Shown piece by piece: positions 1-10,500 of a stretch of 64,000 nucleotides of DNA. The notes under the pieces were generated by a model that worked only from the letters and a program-made list of their open reading frames with translations, had not been told where the DNA came from and did not search any database. Made by a program: the position numbers and the translations under genes. The stretch lies in contig JAUCEF010000010.1 in the NCBI GenBank assembly GCA_033558025.1, forward strand, positions 273,001 through 337,000, in the 5' to 3' direction. Origin of the DNA: Phytophthora sp. 'mugwort' (taxonomy: Eukaryota > Oomycota > Peronosporomycetes > Peronosporales > Peronosporaceae). Numbering within the stretch: position 1 is the stretch's first letter; the number at the start of each line of letters is the position of its first letter.

Positions 1-827
1 TGTGGTAGCTTAAACAAATTTCAATGTACATATTTCAAATTTGTTTTTTATCAGTACAACTGTGCAAATTAAAGGCTGTTTTTTAATCTACAGCTCGTAC
101 TTTGGCGACCACGAGACCGGTGTACAAACAACCATAGCACTTGCATATGTACGTCCGCATTAGTAAGAGAGTGCTTGCTCTAATACCAACCAAGACCAAG
201 TATGTTTCATGCTTTAGAAATACATGAAGAAGCATAGTGAGTGCAAAAGCAAATTAAACGAGATGAGATGACATTTTCAAAGCCACATGTCAGCCAAAAG
301 TATATTTTGTATTCTAGGGTGTGCTGCATACACACATGCGGTGGGTGTCTTTTGGCCAGTTGCTACGCTACCTTCTAGAAGCACCTCGGATAGAAACACA
401 ATTACCACGTACAGTATTATCGTCGTCGATCGAGCTGCTGTCACTACTTTGGTGCACATTCGACCGTCACGATGGAGCGGGGATGCGCTTCTCACAACGG
501 GAATGTTTGCGCTTTTGTGGTTCTTGCGCTTCGAACCGATAGAAAGCTGACTGCCGAGCAGAGCCCCGTACAAAATAGTTACCAAAAAATTGAAAAGTTA
601 ACGTCCATTTTTAACGTAGTTATTAATTGTGCCCTGCAAATTCATTGGCCAATTTTTCGCTATTCAAATTTGAATTGACGCCAAGAAAACTAGTGGGCCA
701 GACTAGAGTTGCCCTTGGCGCCAATCGATCCTTTGACAGCCCCGAGTTTCCGGGGAGCTCTCACAGCTCACTTTGCATTTACACACGAACTCGCAGCCCG
801 AAGCCAACTTCCACGTCCTCCTGTCCA
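1..827. other. No recognisable gene
   Basis: AT-rich sequence with only short overlapping reading frames on both strands. None has a recognisable motif or gene-like composition. It precedes the decayed retrotransposon and may be more of that element, but I see no LTR boundary, primer-binding site or terminal repeat here. Confidence 0.5.
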
Positions 828-1900
828 TCATGCCGCTCTCGAACCGAGATATCTGCGCCATCCTGTTCCAAGACGAAACGTCCAACACCCACTCCACAAG
901 AAATTCTGTCTGTCGTTTGTGAGTACGGTTGCTGAGCAGTTATTGAACAATCTCCAACCGTGTCGCCCGCGTCGTGTGGCCCCGATAAATCGGGTGGGGT
1001 CCGTGTATGGTTTCAGTTTTCCGGTGTTGAACACAGGATGGAGCTTGTTTCCGGCTTGGATGTTGAGCTCGTACGCGTGATTGTGGACTTTTTTTCAAGA
1101 CTGTGTACGGATCCATCCATTTAGGTCCGAGCTTGTTGGAATTTGGAAGTCCGGTGTGCTTCGAGTCCAAGTGTTTTGTAAAGGACTGCTCAACGCGGTT
1201 TTGATTGCAGATGTCTCGCATTCGTTCCTGGACTTCCGCCAACGCTTATCAACAGCGAATAAAGATGGCAGCTTGATGGTCGTGAAATTTCGCGCCTCGC
1301 CGACTATTGGACACACTTTCAAGTTGTTCTGCTGCGAGCTGCAGTGGGTTCAGATGAATATACCCCATGTCGGCTTCGAACAGTGCTAAAATAATGATGC
1401 TAGGGTTCACTGTCGAGCTGACGCGAATCCAGTGTTTTCCAGGCGAACATCCCAGCCATCCTGCAGTGATCCAATGAAGCAGCGAATATACTCCTCTAGC
1501 GTGCGGTTCATGCGCTCCGTCTGGCCATCGCCTACGCTCGATGTGCTATGGTAATGCTCAGCGTTATCACAATGCACTTGGAGGCATGTTGCAAAAACGG
1601 TACCACGAACATGTGATTTCAATCTGAGCGATGCTCATAGGGCATTCTGTCGAGTTCCAATTATGGTCGAGGATGAGACGGGCAACACATTCGGTTGTTA
1701 GCTTCGTCGGTACAAAAATTGCAACGCTTCGTCAGTCTGTTCTCGGCGACCCAGATGGAGTCCACGTATCTTGGCAAGTCCGTGATAAAGTCAATGGAGA
1801 TCGATCGCCATCGTTCATCCGGAATCTGCAGAGGTTCCAGCACACCAGGAGGCTGGGTAAGCCTAGGTTTATTCCGTCGTCAAAAACAATAGTCTGCAGT
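828..1900 (-). mobile_element. Decayed Ty3/gypsy-type retrotransposon pol (integrase end)
   Basis: Read from high to low coordinates on the minus strand, broken frames give successive parts of a Ty3/gypsy polyprotein. About 1843-1661 holds the start of the integrase core with the first catalytic Asp in SISIDFITDLPRY. About 1622-1407 holds the end of the core with the catalytic Glu region DGQTERMNRTLEEYI. About 1242-1090 holds the post-integrase motif LGPKWMDPYTV. After a frame change near 1030, FNTGKLKPYTDP marks the tail typical of oomycete gypsy polyproteins. Reverse transcriptase and RNase H are not visible and the frame is broken by stops and shifts, so this is a dead 3' fragment. The family assignment rests on motif memory; a protein search against gypsy integrases would settle it. 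Confidence 0.75.
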
Positions 1901-2530
1901 GAACTTCTGGATTGACTTCAATAGCTTCGACCAGTACTAGCGTCGCGCTTGAGTCAAATACATAAGTTCGGCGCCAGGATGGCCGCCGTAGTTCGAGTTG
2001 TGACAATTGCTAATGATTGTCAGCCGCAAACTTCACTTCGTTGGGCATGACTACGCGTGGTACATCGTCGAGTGGAGCTTAGTACCAGAGCAAGCCGCAT
2101 GCCTCCGAGTAGCAACGATACCCCTTCTGATGCTGTCGCTCCGCCTTCGGTTTCAGCATTACCGAGCGCCTTTTGATCGCTGTGAAGATTGCTTACGCTT
2201 CTATATATTTCTCATACGCCTTTTTTATCGTGGTCACGATCTCAGTGTCCCTGGTCACTTCCACTGGGTGAAAAAAAGACGTCAACCTGGTAGGCCGTGG
2301 AGAGCTTGAGGCAAACTTCAGGTTTGAAGGCAGAGTTCGAACCCAACGGAGAAAGAAAAGAAGGAGGGGATGAACGAGGTCGAAGGGAACTCAAACTCCT
2401 ATATGAATATCTCCATACGACTTCTGCTGTTTTACCTTCTCCCGGTATGCACACTTCTTTGCAGTTTTCGACTTACGCGTTTCGTTGCAGTACACGTGGC
2501 CTGGTTGAAGCTCGACCCGACTCAACCACT
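1901..2530. other. No recognisable gene
   Basis: Only short overlapping frames with no domain I recognise. A plus-strand frame at 2297-2734 is the longest, but it is low in complexity and overlaps the minus-strand transposon relic that follows. It is probably degenerate transposon or intergenic sequence. Confidence 0.4.
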
Positions 2531-3595
2531 TTACGCGTTCAATCGAGCGAAGTAGCGGAGAGGGAGCACTTCCATCGGCGGATGTTTGTAATCAGTGTAT
2601 CCATCAAGGATAATGACTCTCTCATTAAGCCCGTTCGTGATCACAACGCAGCAGTGCTCATCATCATCCTGACCAGCGCTGGCCAGATACGCACCAAAGC
2701 GACAGATCCCCATAAATCCCACAAAGCGTTTTGACGTTGGCAACAAAACCTGGCAAATTGTTGTGGAGCAGAAGGTCGTAATTCGAAGGAACACTTTGAC
2801 GCTGAAGACGCTTGTAGAACTCTGTCACATCGTCGCGCGAAACACCGTACGCAATCTGATCAGGGCGAATATTCTCGAAAGCTTCCCACATTGCCACGGT
2901 CACCAAGCGCGGATGGCCAAGGAAGTAGAGCGCTGGACGAAAGGCGTCCATGAAACAAGTACCCGCTTCTGATGCTCAATCACGCACATCGTACAAAACA
3001 GCGAAGGGCCTTCGTCTCCGAAAACCTTCCACCCATCCCTAACTGCATCATTGGTCTCGTGGAAGGGTTGCCGTGATGTTCCATCCACACTCAGCTCAAT
3101 CGAAGTGGGCGTAAGTCGTAGCCTCTCGGCCTTCCTCGATTCGACTGCATAGTCTGTCAAATGTAGCCATTAGAAAATATTAAATATCAGAGTTAACAGA
3201 TACATGTGAGTTAAGATCACCAGAGGCAACAATACCTGGAAGTCGGTTCCCGGGTCGGCGTTGTTTTGAGCAACAACTCGCTCTACCGTCTTGACAGAGC
3301 AACCTAAACACTGAGCTACGAGTTCCCTCGTGCGGATTCCTTGAAAGATGCCTTGTTCCTTCTGCAGCGCGAAGAAGTCGTAGCTCGCCACCATCATTTT
3401 CTTTTTTCCTGGGGTGAACTCGTGTCGTTCAGCCGGCATTTTTTGCGTAATGAAAGCGATTGCAAGGCGATGCCGCAGACTGATTTGAACAGGAGTCTCT
3501 GAGCCATCCAATGACGGTCTCCCGAGCTCAGTGCGGTTAGCCTTCGAACCGCTATGGCACTTTCTCTTTGCGGTTAGTATTTTTGGCGTCGTCAA
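2531..3595 (-). mobile_element. Unclassified transposase-like relic with helix-turn-helix N-terminus
   Basis: The upstream part (about 3595-3232) encodes a basic leader and then a helix-turn-helix-like stretch, TRELVAQCLGCSVKTVERVV, of the kind found at the front of many DNA transposases. A good intron follows: donor GTATTG after GACTTCCAG near 3240, and an acceptor TTTGACAG near 3155. The frame after the intron begins MQSNRGRPRG, an AT-hook-like RGRPR motif. Downstream to 2531 the coding sequence continues only as fragments in shifting frames, such as SNYDLLLHNNLPGFVANV and a frame-shifted continuation ending near 2531. I do not recognise the downstream part. The position in a transposon-rich flank and the repeated frame breaks suggest a dead element. 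It could also be a decayed host gene with a DNA-binding domain. Confidence 0.45.
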
Positions 3596-3737
3596 TTATG
3601 CGGAGTACAATAATATGAGATCCACTATACTATACTATCCTGAATAGTTCTAGACCCCCATCCTATCGGTACAACCATAGCCAGTTCGCATTACGTACGC
3701 TAAGAGGTTATCAAGCGCACTGACGGCTCCATCCGCG

Positions 3738-3860
3738 GTCGACGGACACACCGTTCTCATGGATGAGACTCCGATCTACTTCGAGGGTTCATGCATGCCA
3801 GAGCTTCCGAGTGGGCGATGTTTGCGAGGAGGAGCTCAATTTATTGGGGGGAAATATTTT
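3738..3860 (+). mobile_element. Short DDE-transposase fragment (pogo/Tc1-like)
   Basis: One plus-strand frame reads HTVLMDETPIYFEG followed by a few residues. The pattern hydrophobic-MDETP-hydrophobic is typical of the first catalytic aspartate region of pogo/Tigger and related Tc1-type transposases. Nothing else of the enzyme is visible. It lies on the opposite strand from both neighbouring relics, so it is a separate insertion or a rearranged scrap. It is too short for a firm family call. Confidence 0.4.
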
Positions 3861-3876
3861 CAGATTAATCTATTAC

Positions 3877-5622
3877 TTAGTATTTTAATTTTTCACACAT
3901 GTAGCTGCGTGTTTTAGCCAGCGTATGGGGCATAAACGGCGGTAGTTCCATGTCATCGGCTTCATTAAGGGAGTTGCGGGTCGCAACAATGCTTGCTATA
4001 CCGACAAATAGCTCAACAAATAACCCAGACACCGCGCACTCATCTTGCGATAATGACTGAGGTACGTCGATAACAAAAATTTCACGGTCGTTAATGAAGT
4101 TGAGTGCGTCCGATATCTTCACAGTGTACACCCCCTTGACTACATACAAATCATCAATTAGTAGCTGATGAATTCTTCTAGCATCATGAGGACCAGGTAC
4201 TTTGCAGTCATCGGAAAGCACAGAGTTTAGGTGCTTAAGTTGAGTGACTTGCTGTGTCAGTAGCGTTGTGTGACCCTGAAGTCACTGACAGGTATCCCCG
4301 AGGGTGATGGCGACAGCATTTAGGGTGCATAACATCACCCACAACTGTTTCGACGGATTGCATGCCGGTTCTTTCTGTTCCAACTCGAGAATAATTTGCC
4401 TTCGGTGTTTTACCAACCATGAAGTGGATCTACTCATAGAAAGCCACCTTGTACTCACGAACTTAGGACAGGTCGTTTTCATTTTTCGTAATGAGACCAT
4501 ACTGGCGCCGCAACCAACCTAGTAACCCGTAAGCGTTGTCACAAAAAGCGGTCATCAAAGAGTTTGTTATACTCCGCTTGTGCAACTAGATCAAGCTGAT
4601 GAAGTCCACACACCAAATTCTAACAAGCGGATATCGACTAGCTTCGTCAAAACGTGTTTGTACCCCCCGATAAACTCCCTCTCATGGTTGGCTTGCCATC
4701 AGTACCCACGGATAAAAATTTGGAGCGCCAGTTGTCGTCAAGAACATCCAATACGTTCTGATATGCTCCAAAACGTGCTCAGCTGTTTAGTTTGAAATAA
4801 TGGCACTGTAATCAGGTGCAAATTTACACTCGCTGTGTGAAAATGCACCCGAATGTCCAAGTACGACGTCCGTAGCACACTTCCAACATCGAGCGCAATC
4901 GAGTATGTCCAACAACCGCGAAGCAAACGATAACTTCGATCCAAGTTGACTGCACATACAACGCGAATATATGATGCGCACCGGCCTTCTGAAGCTCCAG
5001 CCAAATAACTGAGTTTAGTTACCATTTTAGTTTTCTGTGCAAACGTACCGCATTTCGAAATGAGGCGCCATCAGCTACATATCCAACGAGCAGCATAAAC
5101 AGCCGTGCGGATCGAATATTGACTGAGTAGGCCCATTCGTCCACGGCTGTAAAAATTGTGAGAGCCCGTGCACAGGAAGTTCGGCCTTCAAAAAAAAAAA
5201 TCATCAGGATCAAACAGCCTGCCGCCAATGATGTTGTCGACAATGGAACGCTTAATTACAAACTCGATAGGTTCCTCCGTTTCGATATGAGCGAGCAGAG
5301 TGCTACTGTGGTTAGGACGCTCAAAGAAAACACCCTTGGCTTCTGGAGTCAAGGAACAGTACTGGTTGTACGTCTTTGTGTACACTGTCGTGAGATGCTT
5401 CTTGTACCCATCCACGTGAAAAGGGAATTTAAAATATTGCACGTTGTTTGTTCGTCTTCGCTTTGAATTTGCTTTGGCTTCACGTCCGAATTTAATGCAG
5501 AACTTACAGGCAACGAAGATGACAGCAGAAGTCTTTGGGTTTCGCTCTGTGACTTGAAGTCCATATAGAATATCGTGACCTGGCTGAAACGGAGTCTGTA
5601 GACCAGCCGGCATATTGAGCAC
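3877..5622 (-). mobile_element. Decayed hAT-like transposase
   Basis: Minus-strand fragments line up in the order of a zinc-finger plus hAT-like transposase. The N-terminal part (5622-5188, open for 144 codons) has a C-x2-C pair (CKFC) and later histidines in a BED-like arrangement. Around 4890-4840 a frame reads LRTSYLDIRVHFHTAS, and around 4735-4680 FLSVGTDGKPTM, the usual SxDG-T region of the catalytic core. Around 4475-4430 CPKFVSTRWLSM matches the conserved TRW motif of such transposases. A C-terminal frame of 114 codons runs 4221-3877. At least three frame changes and several stops separate these pieces, so no functional enzyme can be made. No flanking 8-bp duplication was identified. 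Confidence 0.65.
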
Positions 5623-7447
5623 GATGTAGCCTCAGCGACGCCGCTGTCAGAGACTGTAAGTGGGCTCGATGAATGACTGGAGATTTGAAGACTGAGCTAT
5701 CTGGGAAGTCCAGCGGTCGTTGCTGATTGGATATTCGTCCGTTGTGGCACCCGTTTTCCAACGGTTGATCTCGAGATCGTGGCTCGTTGGTTTCACCTTG
5801 GTGCTGACACAATATGCTGACCTCATGTAAAATGTCAAATGGCATTTTTAAAATAGGTAAGCTGCGGAATTCGGGGCCAAGTTCCCGCTATTAGAGTGGC
5901 CTGCACATGATGAACGCCTGGTCTGACCAAGCACGCTATCGTTGGATATTTTTGTGTTTCGTCTTGGATGCTGCGAGTCAGTCTTACTGGGATTCGTGCT
6001 TCTCAACTTGTACGCGGAACTATACGAAAGACTCGAGGCTTCGGCTTGCCGGCACTTAAATAACCTGGCGACGGATCTCCTTCCTCCGCTTCCTTTCGAA
6101 GAAGATCTCGCCATGGTCATTTGCTATTTGACAAAGAACGTGGAGGCATCTGAATGTGGGGTGATGTTCCAGTCGCGGATATGTCTGAGAACATCGAGCT
6201 GTGTGAGATATTCTTCGCGACGCAGACGCCGGTCTTGGAGTTTTTAAAAGTGCGCACGTTTCAGTGGAAGAAGGTACGGTTTAATATCAGAAAAGAGAAC
6301 GTTTTACCTAAACTAGACACATTTGGACCCCGTACGCTGTCGCCCCTGGTAAGCATTTACAGACAAGCAGGCTGCGGTTAAATAACACAACGACGTAATC
6401 AGCGCCGCCCACATGACTACCAGCAAGTACCGCGAGGCGGTCGTTGCTGCTGTCTTCCTGGTCTGTCGTGATATGTGTATAGGTAGCTGCAGCTACACTC
6501 TTGGTGCGCCCCCGACGTGGCGAGATCCTTCGTACGGCCGCCGTCAGCCTCCCATATTATTGTGTGCGCTACATCTTTCGTCGTGATATGGTTCCGCTAA
6601 GTCGCGTCTACGTTGCTAACCGACTGGCTTGTGCTTCGAATAGAGCTCTGTTGAGCAGCCTCGCTTGAACACCGACAATGGCACCAAAATGTATCTATAC
6701 TGCAGCGCTCTTCGACAACGAGAGCACCTCAGGACGGACTGAAGGCCCTACAAATCAATATTCGGTGCGAACAGACGCAGTGTAACCCTCTATAGGACGA
6801 CCGGACTTCATTGGTCATGATGACCACTAACTTCCGTAACCGGCTGAGCTCGTAGCAAGTACTCGAACTGAGAAGCCTGGGTCATTTGCATCTCTGGCGT
6901 CACCACGTGCACAGAAGCTGCTGGTTGCATAGACCGATGAACTCAAGACATCCTATAGAACAAATAGAACGTTGCACTGCGTCTGATCGCACCGCCGACC
7001 CTTGACTGGTCCGCCTTTCAGTCCGCCATGAAGTGCTGATACCGAGCGTCGCGGCTGCTTTCTTCCGCCCTCATTGTCGAGACGCAAGTGACGATACCTT
7101 TTTCGGTGTTCGAGACGCTATTGTCGACACATTTCAATGCTCGATCCCGGTATTCGTGTGAGGGTTCTCTATTGAGAGCTTTCGGTGTTTGACCGAGCTC
7201 TATTTGAAGCACAAGCCACGACCATCGAGATTTGCTAGTCGATTCCGTACTTAGACGCGACGTAATGTAGCCATATCCCGAAGCGACACGACAGTGTCTC
7301 CTCGCGGCAAAAAGATCGCGAGATGTGGCGCACACAAGGATCCGGGCGCCCGGCAGTCGCAAAAAAGGATCTCGCCGCGTCAAGAGAGCACCAAGAGCGC
7401 AGCAGCAGCCGACAGACCAGGAAGACAGCGACGACGACGATCGCACC
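5623..7447. other. Intergenic region upstream of the giant gene
   Basis: About 1.8 kb without a supported gene. Between about 5940 and 6381 plus-strand frames (for example ELCEIFFATQTPVLEFLKVR near 6205) look mildly protein-like but break repeatedly and match nothing I know. From about 6400 to 7447 there are only short frames. This part should contain the promoter and 5' UTR of the giant gene. I could not identify a convincing oomycete initiator there; CCCTCATTGTCG near 7068 is only a weak candidate. Confidence 0.4.
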
Positions 7448-7507
7448 ATGCGGCAACTAATGACAGCCGCGTGGGCCGCGATGGGCGTCATCCACGTCGT
7501 GTACGCC
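7448..7507 (+). other. Signal peptide of the giant protein
   Basis: The first 20 codons give a short N-region (MRQ), a hydrophobic stretch with Ala, Met, Val and Ile, and an A-x-A-like end (VVYA) before DVSVPSAPLNV, the start of FN3 domain 1. This supports both secretion and the choice of ATG 7448. A signal-peptide predictor should place the cut after residue 20. Confidence 0.7.
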
Positions 7508-10500
7508 GATGTGTCGGTGCCGTCGGCTCCGCTGAACGTGGCGCTGAAAGTACTGGGCCCCGACGCTCTGGCGGTCGCGTGGGAGCCAGCCGCGACGGAC
7601 GGTGGTGCGCCCGTGTCGGCGTATCTGGTCGAGTGGGACCCGGAACCGGGCGTGCGCGAGGTGCAGGTGGTGCAGACAAGCGCCAATACGGGCGCGAACG
7701 AGGTGCAAACTGTGCAGACATACGCTGGACTAGTGAAGGAGATCCAGCGCGTGACCACGAGCGCATCGGCAGTACCGGAAGTGCAGACTATCACGACGAG
7801 TGCAGCGCCCGGGGAGACGTTGGGTGGGGTCTTTACCATCCAGCTAGATACGACAGCAACGGGAGGCAGCGTGCAGCGATCAGGAGTCATCGGATTCAAT
7901 GCCCCGGCGTCTGGGGATCGATCGGGTGTGAAGGAAATCCTGAATTCAATGCAAAATATAGGACCTACAGGTGTACAAAGTGTGCAGAAGTCGGTGGCAG
8001 ATGCACAAGGAGGCATCACGTGGACGATCACGTTCCACACGGCAATGGGCAACGTGCCACAGCTTACGCTTTCGAGTAGTTTCCTGACAGGTAGCGGCGC
8101 GAACGTGGTGATGAATACGCCGACGCAGGGCAATGTGATAGATGGCGGGACTTTTACGCTGGGATTCATGGGGAGTACGACGACGGATCTAGCGCCAGAT
8201 ATCAGCGACGCGGGGATGCAGAAGTCTCTGGAGGATCTCGCCACCGTCGAGTCGGTGGATGTTACACGAGTTGGCCCGGACGTCCAGCACGGCTACTACT
8301 GGGACATTACGTTTACAGGCGACTCGAATTCGGGCAACCTGCCACTCCTGACGGTGCCATCGAAATCACTGACAGCTACAGGTGCAAATGTTGTAGTGAC
8401 AGAGCGGACAGCAGGGAACCAGTTGAAAGGCTATTTCCAATTAAGCTTCAATTTAGCCCCCACAGGCGATTTACCGTTCGACTGCAGTGCTGCCACTATG
8501 AAAAACGAATTGGAACAGCTAGGGACCGTCGGCACGTTGGATATTGTACGCTCTGCCACGCGAGATCTACAGGGCGGATACACGTGGACGATCTCGTTCC
8601 TTACGCTAAAAGGGGCTCTCCCTCAGCTAGGCGTGGACGTGACAAAACTAGGAGAGACTCGGACGGACAGTGCAGCACCGTCGATGGGGGTTCGCGTCAC
8701 CCGGACGCGGCCAGGAACCATTCAGGAAATACAGACGATACAGGTGGCTACAGCGAATACAAACGTCAAGCCGACAGCATCGTTCTTACTGAAGACGACG
8801 TTTGCGGGGCAGACAAGTACAACAGGACCCATTCTAGCCAACGCCATGGGTGACGGCACGTGTATGTCGACACAAGCCGAAGTACAACAACTTGCTGTCA
8901 CGACGGTAGATACGACAGCCATAGGTGGCGATGCAATTGTCTCGAAACAGACAGCAATTCAGCTCATTTACACTAGCAACACGGAAGGCGGAGCAATCTC
9001 AAAGACTGGACCGATCTACGTTGATAAAGCAGGCGACGGAGACTGTACGAAAGGTGCAACAAGCATAGCAGCTGAATTGAACCAGCTGACGGGTGTTGCT
9101 GGCCCTGTGACAGTGAGTGCGAGTACTCTCCTCGCCACTCATGAGTGCACGTGGCAAGTGACGTTCAATAACCAGCCAGGAAATGTCGTTCAAATGAAGG
9201 CAATCTCGGCTTCGAGTGGAGCTGCTGCGTCGACTACGGTCAATATTGGAGACGATACCATTACGCTCACTACGCTCACAGATGGATCCATTAACCTGAT
9301 CAAAACGGAGCTCGAGCGTCTGACCAACGTCGGTCAAGTCACAGTGACAGCCACAACTGGAGCGAAGCAAACCTGCACGTGGAGTGTCACTTTCGACGGC
9401 AACGCGGGCAACCTGCCGCTGATGACCGTCTCCACTGACAATGGCGTCACGTTCGGAGCGTCAGGCACGGTGAGTGGCGACACAATCACTGTCGCTGCAG
9501 ACACAGATGGCACATCCATTGGTCTGGGTGGTGTATTCGCGCTCGAGTTCGAAGGCCAGCGTACGGGGTACATGCCGTTCGACGCCAGTGCAGCAGTGAT
9601 GAAAACCCAGCTTGAGACTCTCTCGTCGATCGGCAACGTGGCCGTCACGAGGTCTAGCGCCGACCCAAACAATGGCTACGCGTGGACGGTCTCCTTTGTG
9701 AACAATCTCGGAGATCTCCAGCCACTTCAGCCGGATGCACGCGCACTCACCGGTACGGCGCCAAAGGTTGACGTGACGGAAGCTGCCAGAGGCGTCCTGC
9801 CACCGTTCAACAGCAAAGACCCCGTCAATGGTCTCAGCTTTGACAGTCTCGTGGTGACCGATCTTAGCGACCTGTCCGTGACGGCTTATCACGTTGACGA
9901 GAACGTCCCGTTCTACTTCCGTGTGTCAGCTATCAACGCGGCGGGATTAGGCCTCGGGTCGATTTCCACGCCACCGTTTGCAATCCCAACCGCTCAGATC
10001 CCGAGCATGCCGACAAACGTGACGCTGTCGGCGGTTGACGGGACGACAGTCGCTGTGACACTGAATTCCCCAGTAAATGATGGTGGGTCCCCTCTGGACT
10101 CGTATCGCATAGAGTATGGTACGAATCCGATCGTGGACGAGGTGCAGCAGGTCCGACTGGTTGTGCCAGTGACAAATGAGATTCAGACAGTCGCAACGGC
10201 GACGAACACGATAGGAGAAGTACAGCTCGTACGGTTGACGAGCACCTACTCTGGTTCAGCTACTAGCGAGGTTCAGCAGGTAAACTGCGATGCCGACAGC
10301 ACTAAAGGCACATTCTCGCTTAACTTTTTGGGTGAGACCACAGCACCTATCCACGCAAGCCAGAGCGATGTCAACAAGATCAGAGCAGCGCTACAGGAAT
10401 TGAATTCAATCACCACCGTCTCAGTCGCGTTTTATGGCGGACAGACGACCGCATGCAGCCCTTGTCCTGTCGCCGGCTGTAGTTCTGGGTTTAAAGTGAC

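Noticed and set aside
2297..2734. Plus-strand frame of 145 codons
   Set aside because: Mostly antisense to a minus-strand transposon relic, with no recognisable content.
7325..7447. Upstream extension of the giant protein by 41 codons
   Set aside because: The first codon is GTG and there is no in-frame ATG before 7448. The ATG at 7448 starts a good signal peptide.
7018..8244. Minus-strand open frame of 408 codons over the start of the giant gene
   Set aside because: It lies antisense to well-defined FN3 and EVQ coding sequence and has no domain. Like many other antisense frames along the giant gene, it is produced by the GC-rich codon bias.
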